Shown here in pieces: positions 38,100 to 47,404 of a stretch of DNA of 64,000 nt (the stretch's first letter is position 1; each line of letters starts with the position of its first letter). The position numbers and the translations under genes were made by a program. The notes under the pieces are model-generated. The model worked only from the letters and a program-made list of their open reading frames with translations. It searched no databases and had not been told where the DNA came from. Location: contig NZ_CABVHK010000002.1 in NCBI RefSeq assembly GCF_902497785.1, positions 248,001-312,000 on the forward strand. The letters are read 5' to 3'. This DNA is from Pseudomonas fluorescens (GTDB taxonomy: Bacteria; Pseudomonadota; Gammaproteobacteria; Pseudomonadales; Pseudomonadaceae).

Positions 38100-39623
38100 A
38101 TGACCGTGATCAAGCAAGACGACCTGATTCAGAGCGTTGCCGACGCCCTGCAGTTCATTTCCTACTACCACCCCGTGGATTTCATCCAGGCGATGCACGA
38201 AGCCTACCTGCGCGAAGAATCGCCAGCGGCCCGTGACTCGATGGCGCAAATCCTGATCAACTCGCGCATGTGCGCCACCGGCCACCGCCCGATCTGCCAG
38301 GACACCGGCATCGTCACCGTGTTCGTGCGCGTGGGCATGGACGTGCGTTGGGATGGCGCCACCATGGGCCTGGACGACATGATCAACCAAGGCGTGCGCC
38401 AGGCTTACAACCTGCCGGAAAACGTCCTGCGGGCCTCGATCCTCGCCGACCCGGCGGGCGCTCGTAAAAACACCAAGGACAACACCCCGGCCGTTATCCA
38501 CTACTCCATCGTTCCGGGCAACACCGTGGAAGTGGACGTGGCGGCCAAGGGCGGCGGTTCCGAAAACAAGTCGAAAATGGCCATGCTCAACCCGTCCGAC
38601 TCGATCGTCGACTGGGTATTGAAGACCGTTCCGACCATGGGCGCCGGCTGGTGCCCGCCGGGCATGCTCGGTATCGGCATTGGCGGCACCGCCGAGAAAG
38701 CCGCGGTGATGGCCAAGGAAGTGTTGATGGAGTCCATCGACATTCATGAGCTGAAAAAGCGCGGCCCGTCCAATCGTATCGAAGAGATGCGCCTGGAGCT
38801 GTTCGAGAAGGTCAACCAACTGGGCATCGGCGCCCAGGGCCTCGGTGGCCTGACCACCGTGCTCGACGTGAAGATCATGGATTACCCGACCCACGCCGCT
38901 TCGTTGCCGGTGTGCATGATCCCGAACTGCGCCGCCACCCGTCACGCGCACTTCGTGCTCGACGGTTCCGGCCCGGCCTCGCTGGAAGCGCCACCGCTGG
39001 ACGCCTACCCGGAAATCGTCTGGGAGGCCGGCCCGTCGGCCCGTCGCGTCAACCTCGACACCCTGACCCCGGAAGACGTGCAGAGCTGGAAGCCGGGCGA
39101 AACCGTGCTGCTCAACGGCAAGATGCTCACCGGTCGCGACGCCGCGCACAAGCGCATGGTCGAGATGCTGAACAAGGGTGAAACCCTGCCGGTCGACCTC
39201 AAGGGTCGCTTCATCTACTACGTCGGCCCGGTTGATCCGGTGCGCGAAGAAGTGGTGGGCCCTGCCGGCCCGACTACCGCGACGCGGATGGACAAGTTCA
39301 CCCGTCAGATCCTCGAGCAAACCGGCCTGCTGGGCATGATCGGCAAATCCGAGCGCGGCCCGACCGCGATCGACGCGATCAAGGACCACAAGGCCGTTTA
39401 CCTGATGGCCGTCGGCGGCGCCGCTTACCTGGTGGCGCAAGCGATCAAGAAATCCCGCGTGGTCGCGTTCGCCGAGCTGGGCATGGAAGCGATCTACGAG
39501 TTCGACGTCAAGGACATGCCGGTCACCGTTGCGGTAGACAGCAAGGGTGAATCGGTGCACATCACCGGTCCTGCGATCTGGCAGAAGAAGATCAGTGAGA
39601 GCCTGGCGGTTGAAGTGCAGTAA
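38100..39623 (+). CDS. fumA: Fumarate hydratase, class I (iron-sulfur)
   Basis: A 507-residue [4Fe-4S] fumarase converting fumarate to malate in the TCA cycle. The conserved cysteine segments are RPICQDTGIVTVF, VCMIPNCAATRHAHF and the region of KGGGSENKSKMAML that binds substrate; the C-terminal beta domain has GPTTATRMDKFTRQIL and GLLGMIGKSERGP. TAGAGGAG lies 8 bases upstream of the ATG, a strong site; an ATG ten codons upstream was rejected. Being oxygen-sensitive, it may be tuned by the leader hairpin or by iron supply; this is inference. Confidence 0.95.
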   Translation: MTVIKQDDLIQSVADALQFISYYHPVDFIQAMHEAYLREESPAARDSMAQILINSRMCATGHRPICQDTGIVTVFVRVGMDVRWDGATMGLDDMINQGVRQAYNLPENVLRASILADPAGARKNTKDNTPAVIHYSIVPGNTVEVDVAAKGGGSENKSKMAMLNPSDSIVDWVLKTVPTMGAGWCPPGMLGIGIGGTAEKAAVMAKEVLMESIDIHELKKRGPSNRIEEMRLELFEKVNQLGIGAQGLGGLTTVLDVKIMDYPTHAASLPVCMIPNCAATRHAHFVLDGSGPASLEAPPLDAYPEIVWEAGPSARRVNLDTLTPEDVQSWKPGETVLLNGKMLTGRDAAHKRMVEMLNKGETLPVDLKGRFIYYVGPVDPVREEVVGPAGPTTATRMDKFTRQILEQTGLLGMIGKSERGPTAIDAIKDHKAVYLMAVGGAAYLVAQAIKKSRVVAFAELGMEAIYEFDVKDMPVTVAVDSKGESVHITGPAIWQKKISESLAVEVQ

Positions 39624-39642
39624 GCGCTCCGACTGACAACGA

Positions 39643-39675
39643 AGGCGACCGGAGCATGCTCCTGTCGCCTTTTTT
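39643..39675 (+). terminator. Rho-independent terminator of fumarase
   Basis: Stem AGGCGAC / GTCGCCT extended by GGAGCATGCTCC, followed by a T-run, 20 bases after the stop. Confidence 0.9.
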
Positions 39676-39689
39676 ACTACTCACCGCCC

Positions 39690-39810
39690 CCCTGTAGGAG
39701 CGAGCTTGCTCCGGGCGGCGTTCCGACGATGGTCGTTAACGATAACGCGGGGAATCAGACAGCCAGCGTTAACGTTCACCACCATCGCGAGCGAGCTCGC
39801 TCCTACAAGG
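39690..39810. repeat. Paired REP-type palindromic repeats (GTAGGAGCGAGC family)
   Basis: CTGTAGGAGCGAGCTTGCTCC and the inverted GAGCGAGCTCGCTCCTACA, with GTTAACG-rich DNA between. Confidence 0.85.
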
Positions 39811-39864
39811 GCGTGTTGCTCATGGTATCGTGCGGCCCCTCCGTGAACATCGTGTAATGCCGGC

Positions 39865-41631
39865 ATGTCCCAGTCTTCTCGCACCTTGCGCCTGACGCTG
39901 TACACCTTTCTGATTCTCGCCGGTGCCGCCATAGCCGCCACCCTGGCCATGCGTCACGCCGACCGCCAGGCCTTGTTCGAAGACGCCGCCCGCGCCAATC
40001 AGCAACTGGGTTTGTACGCCACGTCCCTGCACACCCTGATCGAACGCTACCGCGCTTTGCCCGCCGTGCTGGCCCTCGACCCTGAGTTGCGCGCTGCACT
40101 CAACGGCCCGGTCACGCCCGAGCAACAGGATGCATTGAACCGCAAACTGGAAAAAATCAATGGCGCGGCCCAGTCCTCGACTTTGGAGTTGCTCGATCGC
40201 ACCGGCCTCGCCGTGGCGGCGAGTAACTGGCGTTTGCCCAGCAGTTATGTCGGCCACAACTACGGTTTCCGCCCCTACTTCAGCCAGACCCGCACCCAGG
40301 GCACCGGGCGTTTTTATGCGGTGGGCGTGACCAGCGGGATTCCGGGCTACTTCCTGTCCAGCGCGGTCACCGGCGACGACGGGCAGTTTCTCGGGGCGAT
40401 GGTGGTGAAGCTGGAATTTCCGGAGCTGGAACGCGAATGGCGTCAGGGCAGCGACACGCTGCTGGTCAGTGACGCGCGCGGGATCATCTTCATCGCCAAT
40501 CAGCCGGGCTGGCGTTACCGCTTGCTCAAGCCGCTGAATGACAGCGATCTCGCCGAGCTCAAAGCCACCCGCCAATATGACAAGCAACCGCTGACGCCCC
40601 TCGAATTTCAATCGCTGCGCCGCTTCGACGACAACAGCGATCTCACCCGGGTGAACGGCCCGGACGGCAAAGCCGATTACCTGTGGGAGTCCCTGCCGCT
40701 GACCGCCGAGGGCTGGACGCTGCACTTGTTGCGCCGTCCGCAAGTCGCGCTCGAAGACCGTCGCAATGCCGCGCTCGCCGCCGCCGGGCTGTGGCTGACG
40801 CTGGTGTTCCTGCTGCTATTTCTAAACCAGCGCTGGCGTCTGGCGAAAATGCGCCAGCGCAGTCGCGAAGAGCTGGAGCAGCTGGTGGAAGAACGCACCC
40901 GCGACCTGCGCACGGCGCAGGACGGGCTGGTGCAATCGGCCAAACTCGCCGCCCTCGGCCAGATGTCGGCGGCGCTGGCCCATGAAATCAACCAGCCGCT
41001 CACCGCTCAGCGCATGCAGCTTGCGACGCTGCGGCTGTTGCTCGATCACGGCCGCGTCGACGATGCCTACAAGGCGTTGAAACCGGTGGACGACATGCTG
41101 ACGCGCATGGCCGCCCTCACCGGCCACCTGAAAACCTTTGCCCGCAAAAGCCCCAGCGGCTTGCGCGAACGCCTGGACCTGGCGGCGGTGGTCGATCAAT
41201 CGTTGCAACTGCTCGACACCCGCCTGCGCGACGAACAGGTCAGCACCGTGCTGCACCTGACGCGCCCGGCGTGGGTGCGTGGCGATGCGATTCGTCTGGA
41301 ACAGGTGCTGATCAATTTGCTGCGCAACGCCCTGGATGCGATGCAGGATAAACCTTGCAAGCGCCTGGAAATCCGCCTCGAAGCCGACGAACAACTGTGG
41401 CGCCTGACCGTCGCCGACAACGGTGGCGGCATTGCCGAGGAGCATCTGCCGAAAGTCTTCGATCCGTTTTTCACCACCAAACCTGTCGGCGATGGCCTGG
41501 GCATCGGTCTGGCCGTATCCTTCGCCATCGTTCACGAATCGGGTGGGCGCCTGAGCGCCGACAATCACGACAACGGCGCCGTGTTCACCCTCACCCTGCC
41601 CATCGACCCGGAGGCGCCTGACCCATGCTGA
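39865..41631 (+). CDS. Sensor histidine kinase, DctB/MifS type
   Basis: A 588-residue kinase with membrane segments at about 10-30 and 297-316 and a long periplasmic double-Cache sensor between them (wording [34 protein letters not shown] split across the ligand pocket, as in DctB). The phosphoacceptor is His373 in [10 protein letters not shown], then [24 protein letters not shown] and GLGIGLAVS. DctB/MifS kinases sense C4-dicarboxylates or 2-oxoglutarate outside the cell. It overlaps the response regulator start by 7 bases, and the KgtP-type permease follows, which supports 2-oxoglutarate or dicarboxylate sensing. Confidence 0.92.
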   Translation: MSQSSRTLRLTLYTFLILAGAAIAATLAMRHADRQALFEDAARANQQLGLYATSLHTLIERYRALPAVLALDPELRAALNGPVTPEQQDALNRKLEKINGAAQSSTLELLDRTGLAVAASNWRLPSSYVGHNYGFRPYFSQTRTQGTGRFYAVGVTSGIPGYFLSSAVTGDDGQFLGAMVVKLEFPELEREWRQGSDTLLVSDARGIIFIANQPGWRYRLLKPLNDSDLAELKATRQYDKQPLTPLEFQSLRRFDDNSDLTRVNGPDGKADYLWESLPLTAEGWTLHLLRRPQVALEDRRNAALAAAGLWLTLVFLLLFLNQRWRLAKMRQRSREELEQLVEERTRDLRTAQDGLVQSAKLAALGQMSAALAHEINQPLTAQRMQLATLRLLLDHGRVDDAYKALKPVDDMLTRMAALTGHLKTFARKSPSGLRERLDLAAVVDQSLQLLDTRLRDEQVSTVLHLTRPAWVRGDAIRLEQVLINLLRNALDAMQDKPCKRLEIRLEADEQLWRLTVADNGGGIAEEHLPKVFDPFFTTKPVGDGLGIGLAVSFAIVHESGGRLSADNHDNGAVFTLTLPIDPEAPDPC

Positions 41632-42950
41632 ATTCAGTGATGGTGGTCGACGACGAAAGCAGCATTCGCAGCGCCGTCGAGCAATGGTTGAGCCTGTCGG
41701 GTTTTGACGTGCAGCTGTTCAGCCGCGCCGATGAATGCCTGGCGCAGCTACCCAGGCATTTCCCCGGGGTGATTCTCAGCGACGTGCGCATGCCCGGCAT
41801 GACCGGGCTGGAACTGCTGGCCGAAGTTCAGCGCCGCGATGCCGATTTGCCGGTGATCCTGCTGACCGGTCACGGTGACGTGCCGATGGCGGTCGACGCA
41901 ATGCGCGATGGCGCCTACGACTTTCTCGAAAAACCCTTCAGCCCGGAAACCCTGCTCGGCAGTTTGCGCCGAGCGTTGGATAAACGCGGGCTTGTGCTGG
42001 AAAACCGCGCCCTTCACGAACAGGCAGACAACCGCGCCAAACTCGACGCGACGCTGCTGGGGGTGTCCCGTGGTTTGCAGACGCTGCGCCGGCAGGTGCT
42101 GGACCTCGCTGCGCTGCCGGTCAACGTGTTGATCCGTGGTGAAACCGGCAGCGGCAAGGAACTGGTCGCCCGTTGCCTGCACGATTTCGGGCCGCGTGCG
42201 GACAAGCCGTTTGTCGCGCTCAATTGCGCGGCGATTCCGGAGCAGTTGTTCGAGGCCGAGTTGTTCGGTCATGAGAGTGGCGCGTTTACCGGCGCGCAGG
42301 GCAAGCGCATCGGCAAGCTCGAATACGCCGATGGCGGCACGCTGTTTCTCGATGAAATCGAAAGCATGCCGCTGGCCCAGCAGGTGAAATTGCTGCGGGT
42401 GTTGCAGGAGCAGAAGCTGGAGCGCCTCGGTTCGAACCTGAGCATTCGCGTGGATTTGCGCATTATCGCCGCGACCAAACCCGACTTGCTGGACGAGGCG
42501 CGGGCCGGGCGTTTTCGCGAGGACCTGGCCTATCGGTTGAACGTTGCAGAGTTGCGCTTGCCGCCGTTGCGCGAGCGACGCGAAGACATTCCGTTGTTGT
42601 TCGAGTCATTTGCGCAGAACGCTGCCGAGCGTTTGGGGCGTACGTTTCCACCGTTGAGCGGCCCGCAATTGAGCCATCTGCTAAGCCACGACTGGCCGGG
42701 CAATGTGCGCGAACTGGCCAACGTGGCCGAGCGTCAGGTGTTGGGTCTGGGCGAGCCGGAACCGGCGGGCATCGACCCCGGGCAATCGCTGGCGGCGCAG
42801 CAGGAAGCGTTTGAAGCGCACTGCCTGCGCGCGGCATTGACCCGGCACAAGGGCGATGTCAAAGCCGTGCTTGAAGAGCTGCAACTGCCGCGCCGCACAT
42901 TTAATGAAAAGATGCAGCGGCATGGGCTGACCCGGGAGATGTTTTTGTAA
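41625..42950 (+). CDS. Sigma-54-dependent response regulator, DctD/MifR type
   Basis: A 441-residue activator: receiver domain with Asp53 in VILSDVRMPGMTG and the lysine in FLEKPFSPE; AAA+ domain with Walker A GETGSGKE, the sigma-54 contact loop GAFTGA at residues 219-224, and LFLDEIESMPLAQQVKLLRVLQE; and a C-terminal Fis-type helix-turn-helix (ALTRHKGDVKAVLEELQLPRRTF). Phosphorylated by the overlapping kinase gene, it should activate sigma-54 promoters. A matching -24/-12 promoter with two palindromic sites lies before the permease downstream. Confidence 0.94.
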   Translation: MLNSVMVVDDESSIRSAVEQWLSLSGFDVQLFSRADECLAQLPRHFPGVILSDVRMPGMTGLELLAEVQRRDADLPVILLTGHGDVPMAVDAMRDGAYDFLEKPFSPETLLGSLRRALDKRGLVLENRALHEQADNRAKLDATLLGVSRGLQTLRRQVLDLAALPVNVLIRGETGSGKELVARCLHDFGPRADKPFVALNCAAIPEQLFEAELFGHESGAFTGAQGKRIGKLEYADGGTLFLDEIESMPLAQQVKLLRVLQEQKLERLGSNLSIRVDLRIIAATKPDLLDEARAGRFREDLAYRLNVAELRLPPLRERREDIPLLFESFAQNAAERLGRTFPPLSGPQLSHLLSHDWPGNVRELANVAERQVLGLGEPEPAGIDPGQSLAAQQEAFEAHCLRAALTRHKGDVKAVLEELQLPRRTFNEKMQRHGLTREMFL

Positions 42951-42958
42951 CCAGAATC

Positions 42959-43036
42959 AAGAGATCGCAGCCTTCGGCAGCTCCTACGGGGTGTACGTCG
43001 GTCATCGGCAGGAGCTGCCGAAGGCTGCGATCTTTT
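42959..43036. repeat. Large palindrome, GATCGCAGCC..GGCTGCGATC family
   Basis: GAGATCGCAGCCTTCGGCAGC and its inverted partner GAGCTGCCGAAGGCTGCGATC flank about 25 bases, directly after the response regulator stop. Confidence 0.88.
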
Positions 43037-43038
43037 CG

Positions 43039-43083
43039 GCGGTTTTCCGCTTACCCCACCTCAACAAGCAAGCGGATTTCCGC
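43039..43083 (+). promoter_or_regulatory. Two phased palindromes, candidate activator sites for the permease gene
   Basis: GCGGTTTTCCGC at 43039-43050 and GCGGATTTCCGC at 43072-43083 lie 33 bases apart, about three helical turns, and roughly 75 and 108 bases before the predicted transcript start. This is the layout of upstream activator sites for DctD/NtrC-type regulators; one is encoded just upstream. Confidence 0.6.
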
Positions 43084-43125
43084 TCACCAAAACCCCAACC
43101 CCCCTCTAAACCGGCCCTCCTCCCG

Positions 43126-43142
43126 TTGGCACACCTCCTGCT
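43126..43142 (+). promoter_or_regulatory. Sigma-54 (-24/-12) promoter of the KgtP-type permease
   Basis: TTGGCAC, then CTGCT, with GG at 43128-43129 and GC at 43140-43141 separated by exactly 10 bases, the invariant sigma-54 spacing. It is 62 bases before the permease ATG. Confidence 0.75.
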
Positions 43143-43204
43143 ATAGCCCACACAGGCTGCGTCTCACCGCGCTCCACAAAAACAATTAAACGAAGGATCC
43201 TTCA

Positions 43205-44524
43205 ATGGATAACTCCAATACCCTGCCCCTTGGGTCGGCTGCTGTGCCGGCTAAAGAAAGAACCACTGCCAGTCGCATCAAATCGATCTTCAGCGGTTCG
43301 GTCGGCAACATGGTCGAATGGTACGACTGGTATGTCTACGCCGCCTTCTCGTTGTACTTCGCCAAAGCCTTTTTCCCCAAAGGCGACACCACCGCGCAAC
43401 TGCTGAACACCGCCGCGATTTTCGCCGTGGGCTTTTTGATGCGCCCGATCGGCGGGTGGCTGATGGGCCTGTACGCCGACAAGGCCGGTCGCAAGAAAGC
43501 GCTGATGGCTTCGGTGTACCTGATGTGCTTCGGCTCGCTGCTGATCGCCCTGAGCCCGGGTTATGAAACCATTGGCATCGGCGCGCCGATCCTGCTGATT
43601 TTCGCCCGTCTGCTGCAAGGCCTGTCGGTCGGTGGCGAGTACGGCACCTCGGCCACCTACCTCAGCGAAATGGCAACCAAAGAGCGTCGCGGCTTCTTCT
43701 CCAGCTTCCAGTACGTGACCCTGATCTCCGGCCAGCTCATCGCGCTGGGCGTGCTGATCGTCCTGCAAAACATTCTGACCACCGAAGAGTTGTATGCCTG
43801 GGGCTGGCGTATTCCGTTCGCCATCGGCGCGCTGTGTGCCGTGGTCGCGCTGTACCTGCGTCGCGGCATGGAAGAAACCGAGTCGTTCACCAAGAAAGAG
43901 AAGGCCAAGGAAAGCGCAATGCGCACCTTGATGCGTCATCCGAAGGAACTGATGACCGTGGTCGGCCTGACCATGGGCGGGACGCTGGCGTTCTACACCT
44001 ACACCACGTACATGCAGAAATACCTGGTGAACACCGTCGGCATGAGCATCTCCGACTCCACCACCATTTCCGCGGCCACGCTGTTCCTGTTCATGTGCCT
44101 GCAACCGATCATCGGCGGGCTGTCGGATAAAGTCGGTCGCCGGCCGATCCTGATCGCCTTCGGTGTCCTCGGCACGCTGTTTACCGTGCCGATCCTGACC
44201 ACCCTGCACACCATCGAGACCTGGTGGGGCGCGTTCTTCCTGATCATGGCGGCGCTGATTATCGTCAGCGGCTACACCTCGATCAACGCCGTGGTCAAAG
44301 CCGAACTGTTCCCGACCGAGATCCGTGCACTGGGCGTTGGCCTGCCGTACGCGCTGACCGTGTCGATCTTCGGCGGCACCGCTGAATACATCGCGCTGTG
44401 GTTCAAGAGCATCGGCATGGAAACCGGTTACTACTGGTATGTCACAACGTGCATTGCCGTTTCGTTGCTGGTGTACATCACCATGAAAGACACCCGCAAG
44501 CATTCGCGGATCGAGACGGACTAA
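43205..44524 (+). CDS. kgtP: MFS 2-oxoglutarate/dicarboxylate permease, KgtP-like
   Basis: A 439-residue proton symporter with 12 predicted membrane segments, of the metabolite:H+ symporter branch of the MFS. Family marks are GNMVEWYDWYVYAAFSLYFA at the start, motif A GLYADKAGRKKAL, RLLQGLSVGGEYGTSATYLSE, and PTEIRALGVGLPYAL. The closest known types are KgtP/PcaT. A sigma-54 promoter and two candidate activator sites precede it, and the DctB/DctD-type pair lies upstream, so uptake of 2-oxoglutarate or a similar acid controlled by its own sensor is likely. GGATCC region and AAGGATCC supply the ribosome site. Confidence 0.9.
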   Translation: MDNSNTLPLGSAAVPAKERTTASRIKSIFSGSVGNMVEWYDWYVYAAFSLYFAKAFFPKGDTTAQLLNTAAIFAVGFLMRPIGGWLMGLYADKAGRKKALMASVYLMCFGSLLIALSPGYETIGIGAPILLIFARLLQGLSVGGEYGTSATYLSEMATKERRGFFSSFQYVTLISGQLIALGVLIVLQNILTTEELYAWGWRIPFAIGALCAVVALYLRRGMEETESFTKKEKAKESAMRTLMRHPKELMTVVGLTMGGTLAFYTYTTYMQKYLVNTVGMSISDSTTISAATLFLFMCLQPIIGGLSDKVGRRPILIAFGVLGTLFTVPILTTLHTIETWWGAFFLIMAALIIVSGYTSINAVVKAELFPTEIRALGVGLPYALTVSIFGGTAEYIALWFKSIGMETGYYWYVTTCIAVSLLVYITMKDTRKHSRIETD

Positions 44525-44544
44525 ACCCGTAGGCAACACAAAAA

Positions 44545-44576
44545 AAGGGGCAGACCTTAACCGGGTCTGCCCCTTT
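44545..44576 (+). terminator. Rho-independent terminator of the permease gene
   Basis: Stem AGGGGCAGACC / GGTCTGCCCCT with a short loop, flanked by A- and T-runs. Confidence 0.93.
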
Positions 44577-44597
44577 TTATTTGGATACAACACACAC

Positions 44598-44699
44598 CTG
44601 TAGGAGCGAGCTTGCTCGCGATGGACGACAACGATAACGTGGGCCGCCTGAAGGAACGCGTTATCCAAACGTTTTTCGCGAGCAAGCTCGCTCCTACAG
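44598..44699. repeat. Paired REP-type palindromic repeats (GTAGGAGCGAGC family)
   Basis: CTGTAGGAGCGAGCTTGCTCG and the inverted CGAGCAAGCTCGCTCCTACAG enclose about 60 bases that include AACGATAACGTGG and GCGTTATC. Confidence 0.9.
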
Positions 44700-44733
44700 A
44701 ACGCCTCCCGAATAAAGCCCGGAAAATCTTTTT

Positions 44734-45363
44734 ATGCCCGACGACATCCACTACTACGAACCCGCCAACGGCCATGGCCTGCCGCATGACCCGTTCAACG
44801 CCATCGTCGGTCCACGCCCTATCGGCTGGATTTCTTCGCAGGATGGCGAAGGTCGCCTGAACCTGGCGCCTTACAGCTTCTTCAACGCCTTCAACTACAT
44901 TCCGCCGATCATTGGTTTTTCCAGTGTCGGGCGCAAAGACAGCCTCAACAATATCGAGCAAACCGGTGAGTTCGCCTGGAACCTGGCCACCCGGCCGCTG
45001 GCCGAGCAGATGAACCAGAGCTGCGCGATGGTCGGACCGGAGGTCAATGAGTTCGAGCTGTCCGGGTTGACGCCTGCCGCATCGAAAGTCATCCAGGTGC
45101 CACGGGTCGCCGAAAGCCCGGTGTCCTTTGAATGCAAGGTCACGCAGATCATTCAGTTGCAACGGGCCGACGGCAACGTGGTGCCGAGCTGGCTGATCCT
45201 CGGCGAAGTGGTGGCCGTGCACATCGCCAAGTGGCTGCTGAAAGACGGGGTGTACGACACCGCCGCCGCAGAACCGATTCTGCGCGGTGGCGGTCCAGCG
45301 GATTATTTTCAGCTGGGGCCTGAGGCATTGTTCAAGATGTTCCGTCCGGGGGCGGTCAAGTAG
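44734..45363 (+). CDS. Flavin reductase-like FMN-binding protein
   Basis: A 209-residue protein with the split-barrel flavin-binding fold: IVGPRPIGWISSQDGEGRLNLAPYSFFNAF at residues 24-53 is the flavin reductase-like signature, followed by KDSLNNIEQTGEFAWNLAT and EFELSGLTPAAS. Such proteins use FMN for NAD(P)H-dependent reduction or act as flavoredoxins. The partner is unknown. It ends exactly where the convergent small gene ends (adjacent stops), and has no operon partner. Confidence 0.85.
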   Translation: MPDDIHYYEPANGHGLPHDPFNAIVGPRPIGWISSQDGEGRLNLAPYSFFNAFNYIPPIIGFSSVGRKDSLNNIEQTGEFAWNLATRPLAEQMNQSCAMVGPEVNEFELSGLTPAASKVIQVPRVAESPVSFECKVTQIIQLQRADGNVVPSWLILGEVVAVHIAKWLLKDGVYDTAAAEPILRGGGPADYFQLGPEALFKMFRPGAVK

Positions 45364-45594
45364 TTACCAGATCAGCTCGCCGTCTTCGCTGACGCCCTTG
45401 AGGCGAGTCAACTCCAGCGCGGCGGCTTCATCGGCGTCGCGGGCCGTTTTGAAGGTTTGCTCTTCGAGCAGCTTGTGAAACCGTGGAGCACCCGCACCAC
45501 CGATGGCTTTGGTGGCAATTGCGGCGTGATAGCCGCCTTCACGGGGGACTACAGCGGATACGGCTTCGAAGGTTTCAAAGGCTTTGCGTGCCAT
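45364..45594 (-). CDS. Small hypothetical protein
   Basis: A 76-residue protein, MARKAFETFEAVSAVVPREG at the start and DEAAALELTRLKGVSEDGEL near the end. It looks like a compact alpha/beta cytoplasmic protein of unknown role, similar in style to small conserved Pseudomonas proteins. The stop abuts the stop of the flavin reductase gene. It is 41 bases after the ABM-domain gene on the same strand, so the two may be co-transcribed. Confidence 0.68.
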   Translation of the reverse strand: MARKAFETFEAVSAVVPREGGYHAAIATKAIGGAGAPRFHKLLEEQTFKTARDADEAAALELTRLKGVSEDGELIW

Positions 45595-45635
45595 GTCGCG
45601 GATCCTGGCTGATTGAGAATGGAGCCATTAAACCC

Positions 45636-45989
45636 TCAACCCGCAATTTTGTGTACCCACGACCGGGACTGTCCCTGCGCCTGTGCCGACGACACGTCCT
45701 TGAAGGTGTGAAAATCCAGGCTGTTGACGACCAGCTCCTGCACCAGCTCGGCAAAAATCTGCATCTGCGGGGTATTGAAGTACGCGGTCATGGCTTGCTG
45801 ATGGGACCAGAAGCCGGACACCAGCCACAAGTCCGGATCACATTGCGAATGCTGCAGGGAAAAACTCAGGCAACCCGACGTGCTGCGCGACGGTTCGATC
45901 AAGGCGCTCAGACGCGCACCGAGTTCCGCCGAACGCCCGGCGCGAGCGCGGACAAAGGCCATATGACTGACGGGAATCTGCGTAGACAT
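45636..45989 (-). CDS. Antibiotic biosynthesis monooxygenase (ABM) domain protein
   Basis: A 117-residue single-domain protein of the dimeric alpha+beta barrel (ABM) superfamily: VSHMAFVRARAGRSAELGARLSALIEPSRSTSGCLSFSLQ is split over the first strands, followed by LWLVSGFWSHQQAMTAYFNTPQMQ. Members are quinol monooxygenases, haem-degrading proteins or unknown. It is divergent from the AraC-type regulator, which may control it. No further evidence of substrate. Confidence 0.82.
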   Translation of the reverse strand: MSTQIPVSHMAFVRARAGRSAELGARLSALIEPSRSTSGCLSFSLQHSQCDPDLWLVSGFWSHQQAMTAYFNTPQMQIFAELVQELVVNSLDFHTFKDVSSAQAQGQSRSWVHKIAG

Positions 45990-46323
45990 GGTGAACCCTC
46001 CCAGGTACTCGAGTGGCAGCCGTGGGACGGGCTGCGACAGGATCCAAGGTTAAGCGCCCGCCCGCCGCCCCGTTAGTCGATTCCTGCCGGCTTTTTGCAC
46101 AATCCTGCGAGACTGCATTGCGCTCTTGTAACAATGTGCAAGCACTGTCACACGACTGAAACACGAGGTTCGAGCAAGTTTTTCCTGCGCCGAACGGCAA
46201 TCGACACGCAAAAATTCCACCCGGTGCAGAATCAGGCAAGCTTCTCGCAGGATGTGTCTACCGCTATGCCTTGCACAAATTTAAGCTCAGTCCATTCCAA
46301 CTGCTTCGCCGAGGATGCCCTGC
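45990..46323. other. Divergent control region between ABM gene and AraC regulator
   Basis: About 330 bases. It includes TTGTAACAATGTGCAAG and ACACGACTGAAACACGAGG around 46125-46170 but no promoter pair I can defend, no repeat and no small gene. Confidence 0.4.
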
Positions 46324-47253
46324 ATGTCGTCGCTCGATCACTTTCAAGCCCCGCTGGACGCCGACATGGAAAAGCAGCGCGCGGAACTGGCCGCCATCAT
46401 CCGGCGCAACACCCAGGAGGATGGTACTTATGCGACGGCGGTCGGCTCGTTGTTCATGTCGCGCCACAGCAAGTCCCACGACTTCGCCTCGGTGCTGGCG
46501 CAACCGGCGCTGTGCATCATGGCCCAAGGGCGCAAAGAGGTGCGGCTGGCCGATGAATACTTCAATTACGACCCGCTGAATTATCTGGTGGTCTCGGTCT
46601 CGATGCCGTTGAGCGGGCGGGTGGCGAATGTCACTTCTGAAGAACCGATCCTCGCCGTGCGGCTGGACATTGATCCGGCGGAAATCAACGCGCTGATTGC
46701 CGACGCCGGCCCGCTCGGCGTTCCGACCCGCCCGACCGGCCGGGGTTTGTATGTCGAGCAGATCGACACGGCGATGCTCGACGCCGTGTTGCGCCTGGCG
46801 CGATTGCTCGACGCGCCGAAAGACATCGCCATGCTTGCGCCGCTGATTCGCCGGGAGATTTTCTACCGGTTGCTGCGCAGTCCGCAGGGACATCGGCTGT
46901 ATGAAATTGCCATCGCCAACAGCCAGAGCCACCGCATCAGCCAGGCGATCAAATGGCTCAACGGCAATTATGAGCAACCGCTGCGCATTGATGATCTGGC
47001 CAAGGAAGTGAACTTGAGCGTGTCGACGTTGCATCACCGCTTCAAGGCGATGACGGCCATGAGTCCGTTGCAGTATCAAAAGCAGCTGCGCTTGCAGGAA
47101 GCGCGGCGGTTGATGCTGGCGGAAGGTCTGGAAGCGTCGGCGGCGGGGTATCGCGTGGGGTATGAAAGCCCGTCGCAGTTCAGCCGGGAGTACAGCCGGT
47201 TGTTTGGCGCACCGCCGTTGCGGGATTTGGCGCGGTTGCGGTTGACCGTCTGA
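46324..47253 (+). CDS. AraC-family transcriptional regulator (AraC_N type)
   Basis: A 309-residue regulator. The N-terminal cupin-like AraC_N domain has ALCIMAQGRKEVRLADEYFNYDPLNYLVVS and PLSGRVANVTSEEP; the C-terminal part holds two helix-turn-helix motifs, IDDLAKEVNLSVSTLHHRFK and AAGYRVGYESPSQFSREYSRLFG. GAGGA lies 8 bases before the ATG at 46324; an ATG three codons earlier overlaps that site. This subgroup often controls adjacent oxidoreductases. The divergent ABM gene is the likely target. Confidence 0.9.
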   Translation: MSSLDHFQAPLDADMEKQRAELAAIIRRNTQEDGTYATAVGSLFMSRHSKSHDFASVLAQPALCIMAQGRKEVRLADEYFNYDPLNYLVVSVSMPLSGRVANVTSEEPILAVRLDIDPAEINALIADAGPLGVPTRPTGRGLYVEQIDTAMLDAVLRLARLLDAPKDIAMLAPLIRREIFYRLLRSPQGHRLYEIAIANSQSHRISQAIKWLNGNYEQPLRIDDLAKEVNLSVSTLHHRFKAMTAMSPLQYQKQLRLQEARRLMLAEGLEASAAGYRVGYESPSQFSREYSRLFGAPPLRDLARLRLTV

Positions 47254-47280
47254 TCCGGACATTGTGGTGTTGCAGATGAC

Positions 47281-47379
47281 GCCATCGCTGGCAAGCCAGC
47301 TCCCACAGGGTTAATGGGTGTCCACGCAATTTGTGACCACACACAGTCCCTGTGGGAGCGGGCTTGCCCGCGATGAGGC
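47281..47379. repeat. Paired REP-type palindromic repeats (GTGGGAGCGGGC family)
   Basis: GCCATCGCTGGCAAGCCAGCTC on the left (a variant arm with compensating changes) and GTGGGAGCGGGCTTGCCCGCGA on the right, between convergent genes. Confidence 0.85.
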
Positions 47380-47404
47380 CAGTGAATTCAGCCAAGCTTT
47401 AATG

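Noticed and set aside
37830..39560. 576-codon open frame antisense to fumarase
   Set aside because: Shadow of a strongly biased gene; starts within fumarase and runs into a repeat.
43202..44668. 488-codon open frame antisense to the permease
   Set aside because: Covers the permease terminator and a REP element; no domain, so a shadow.
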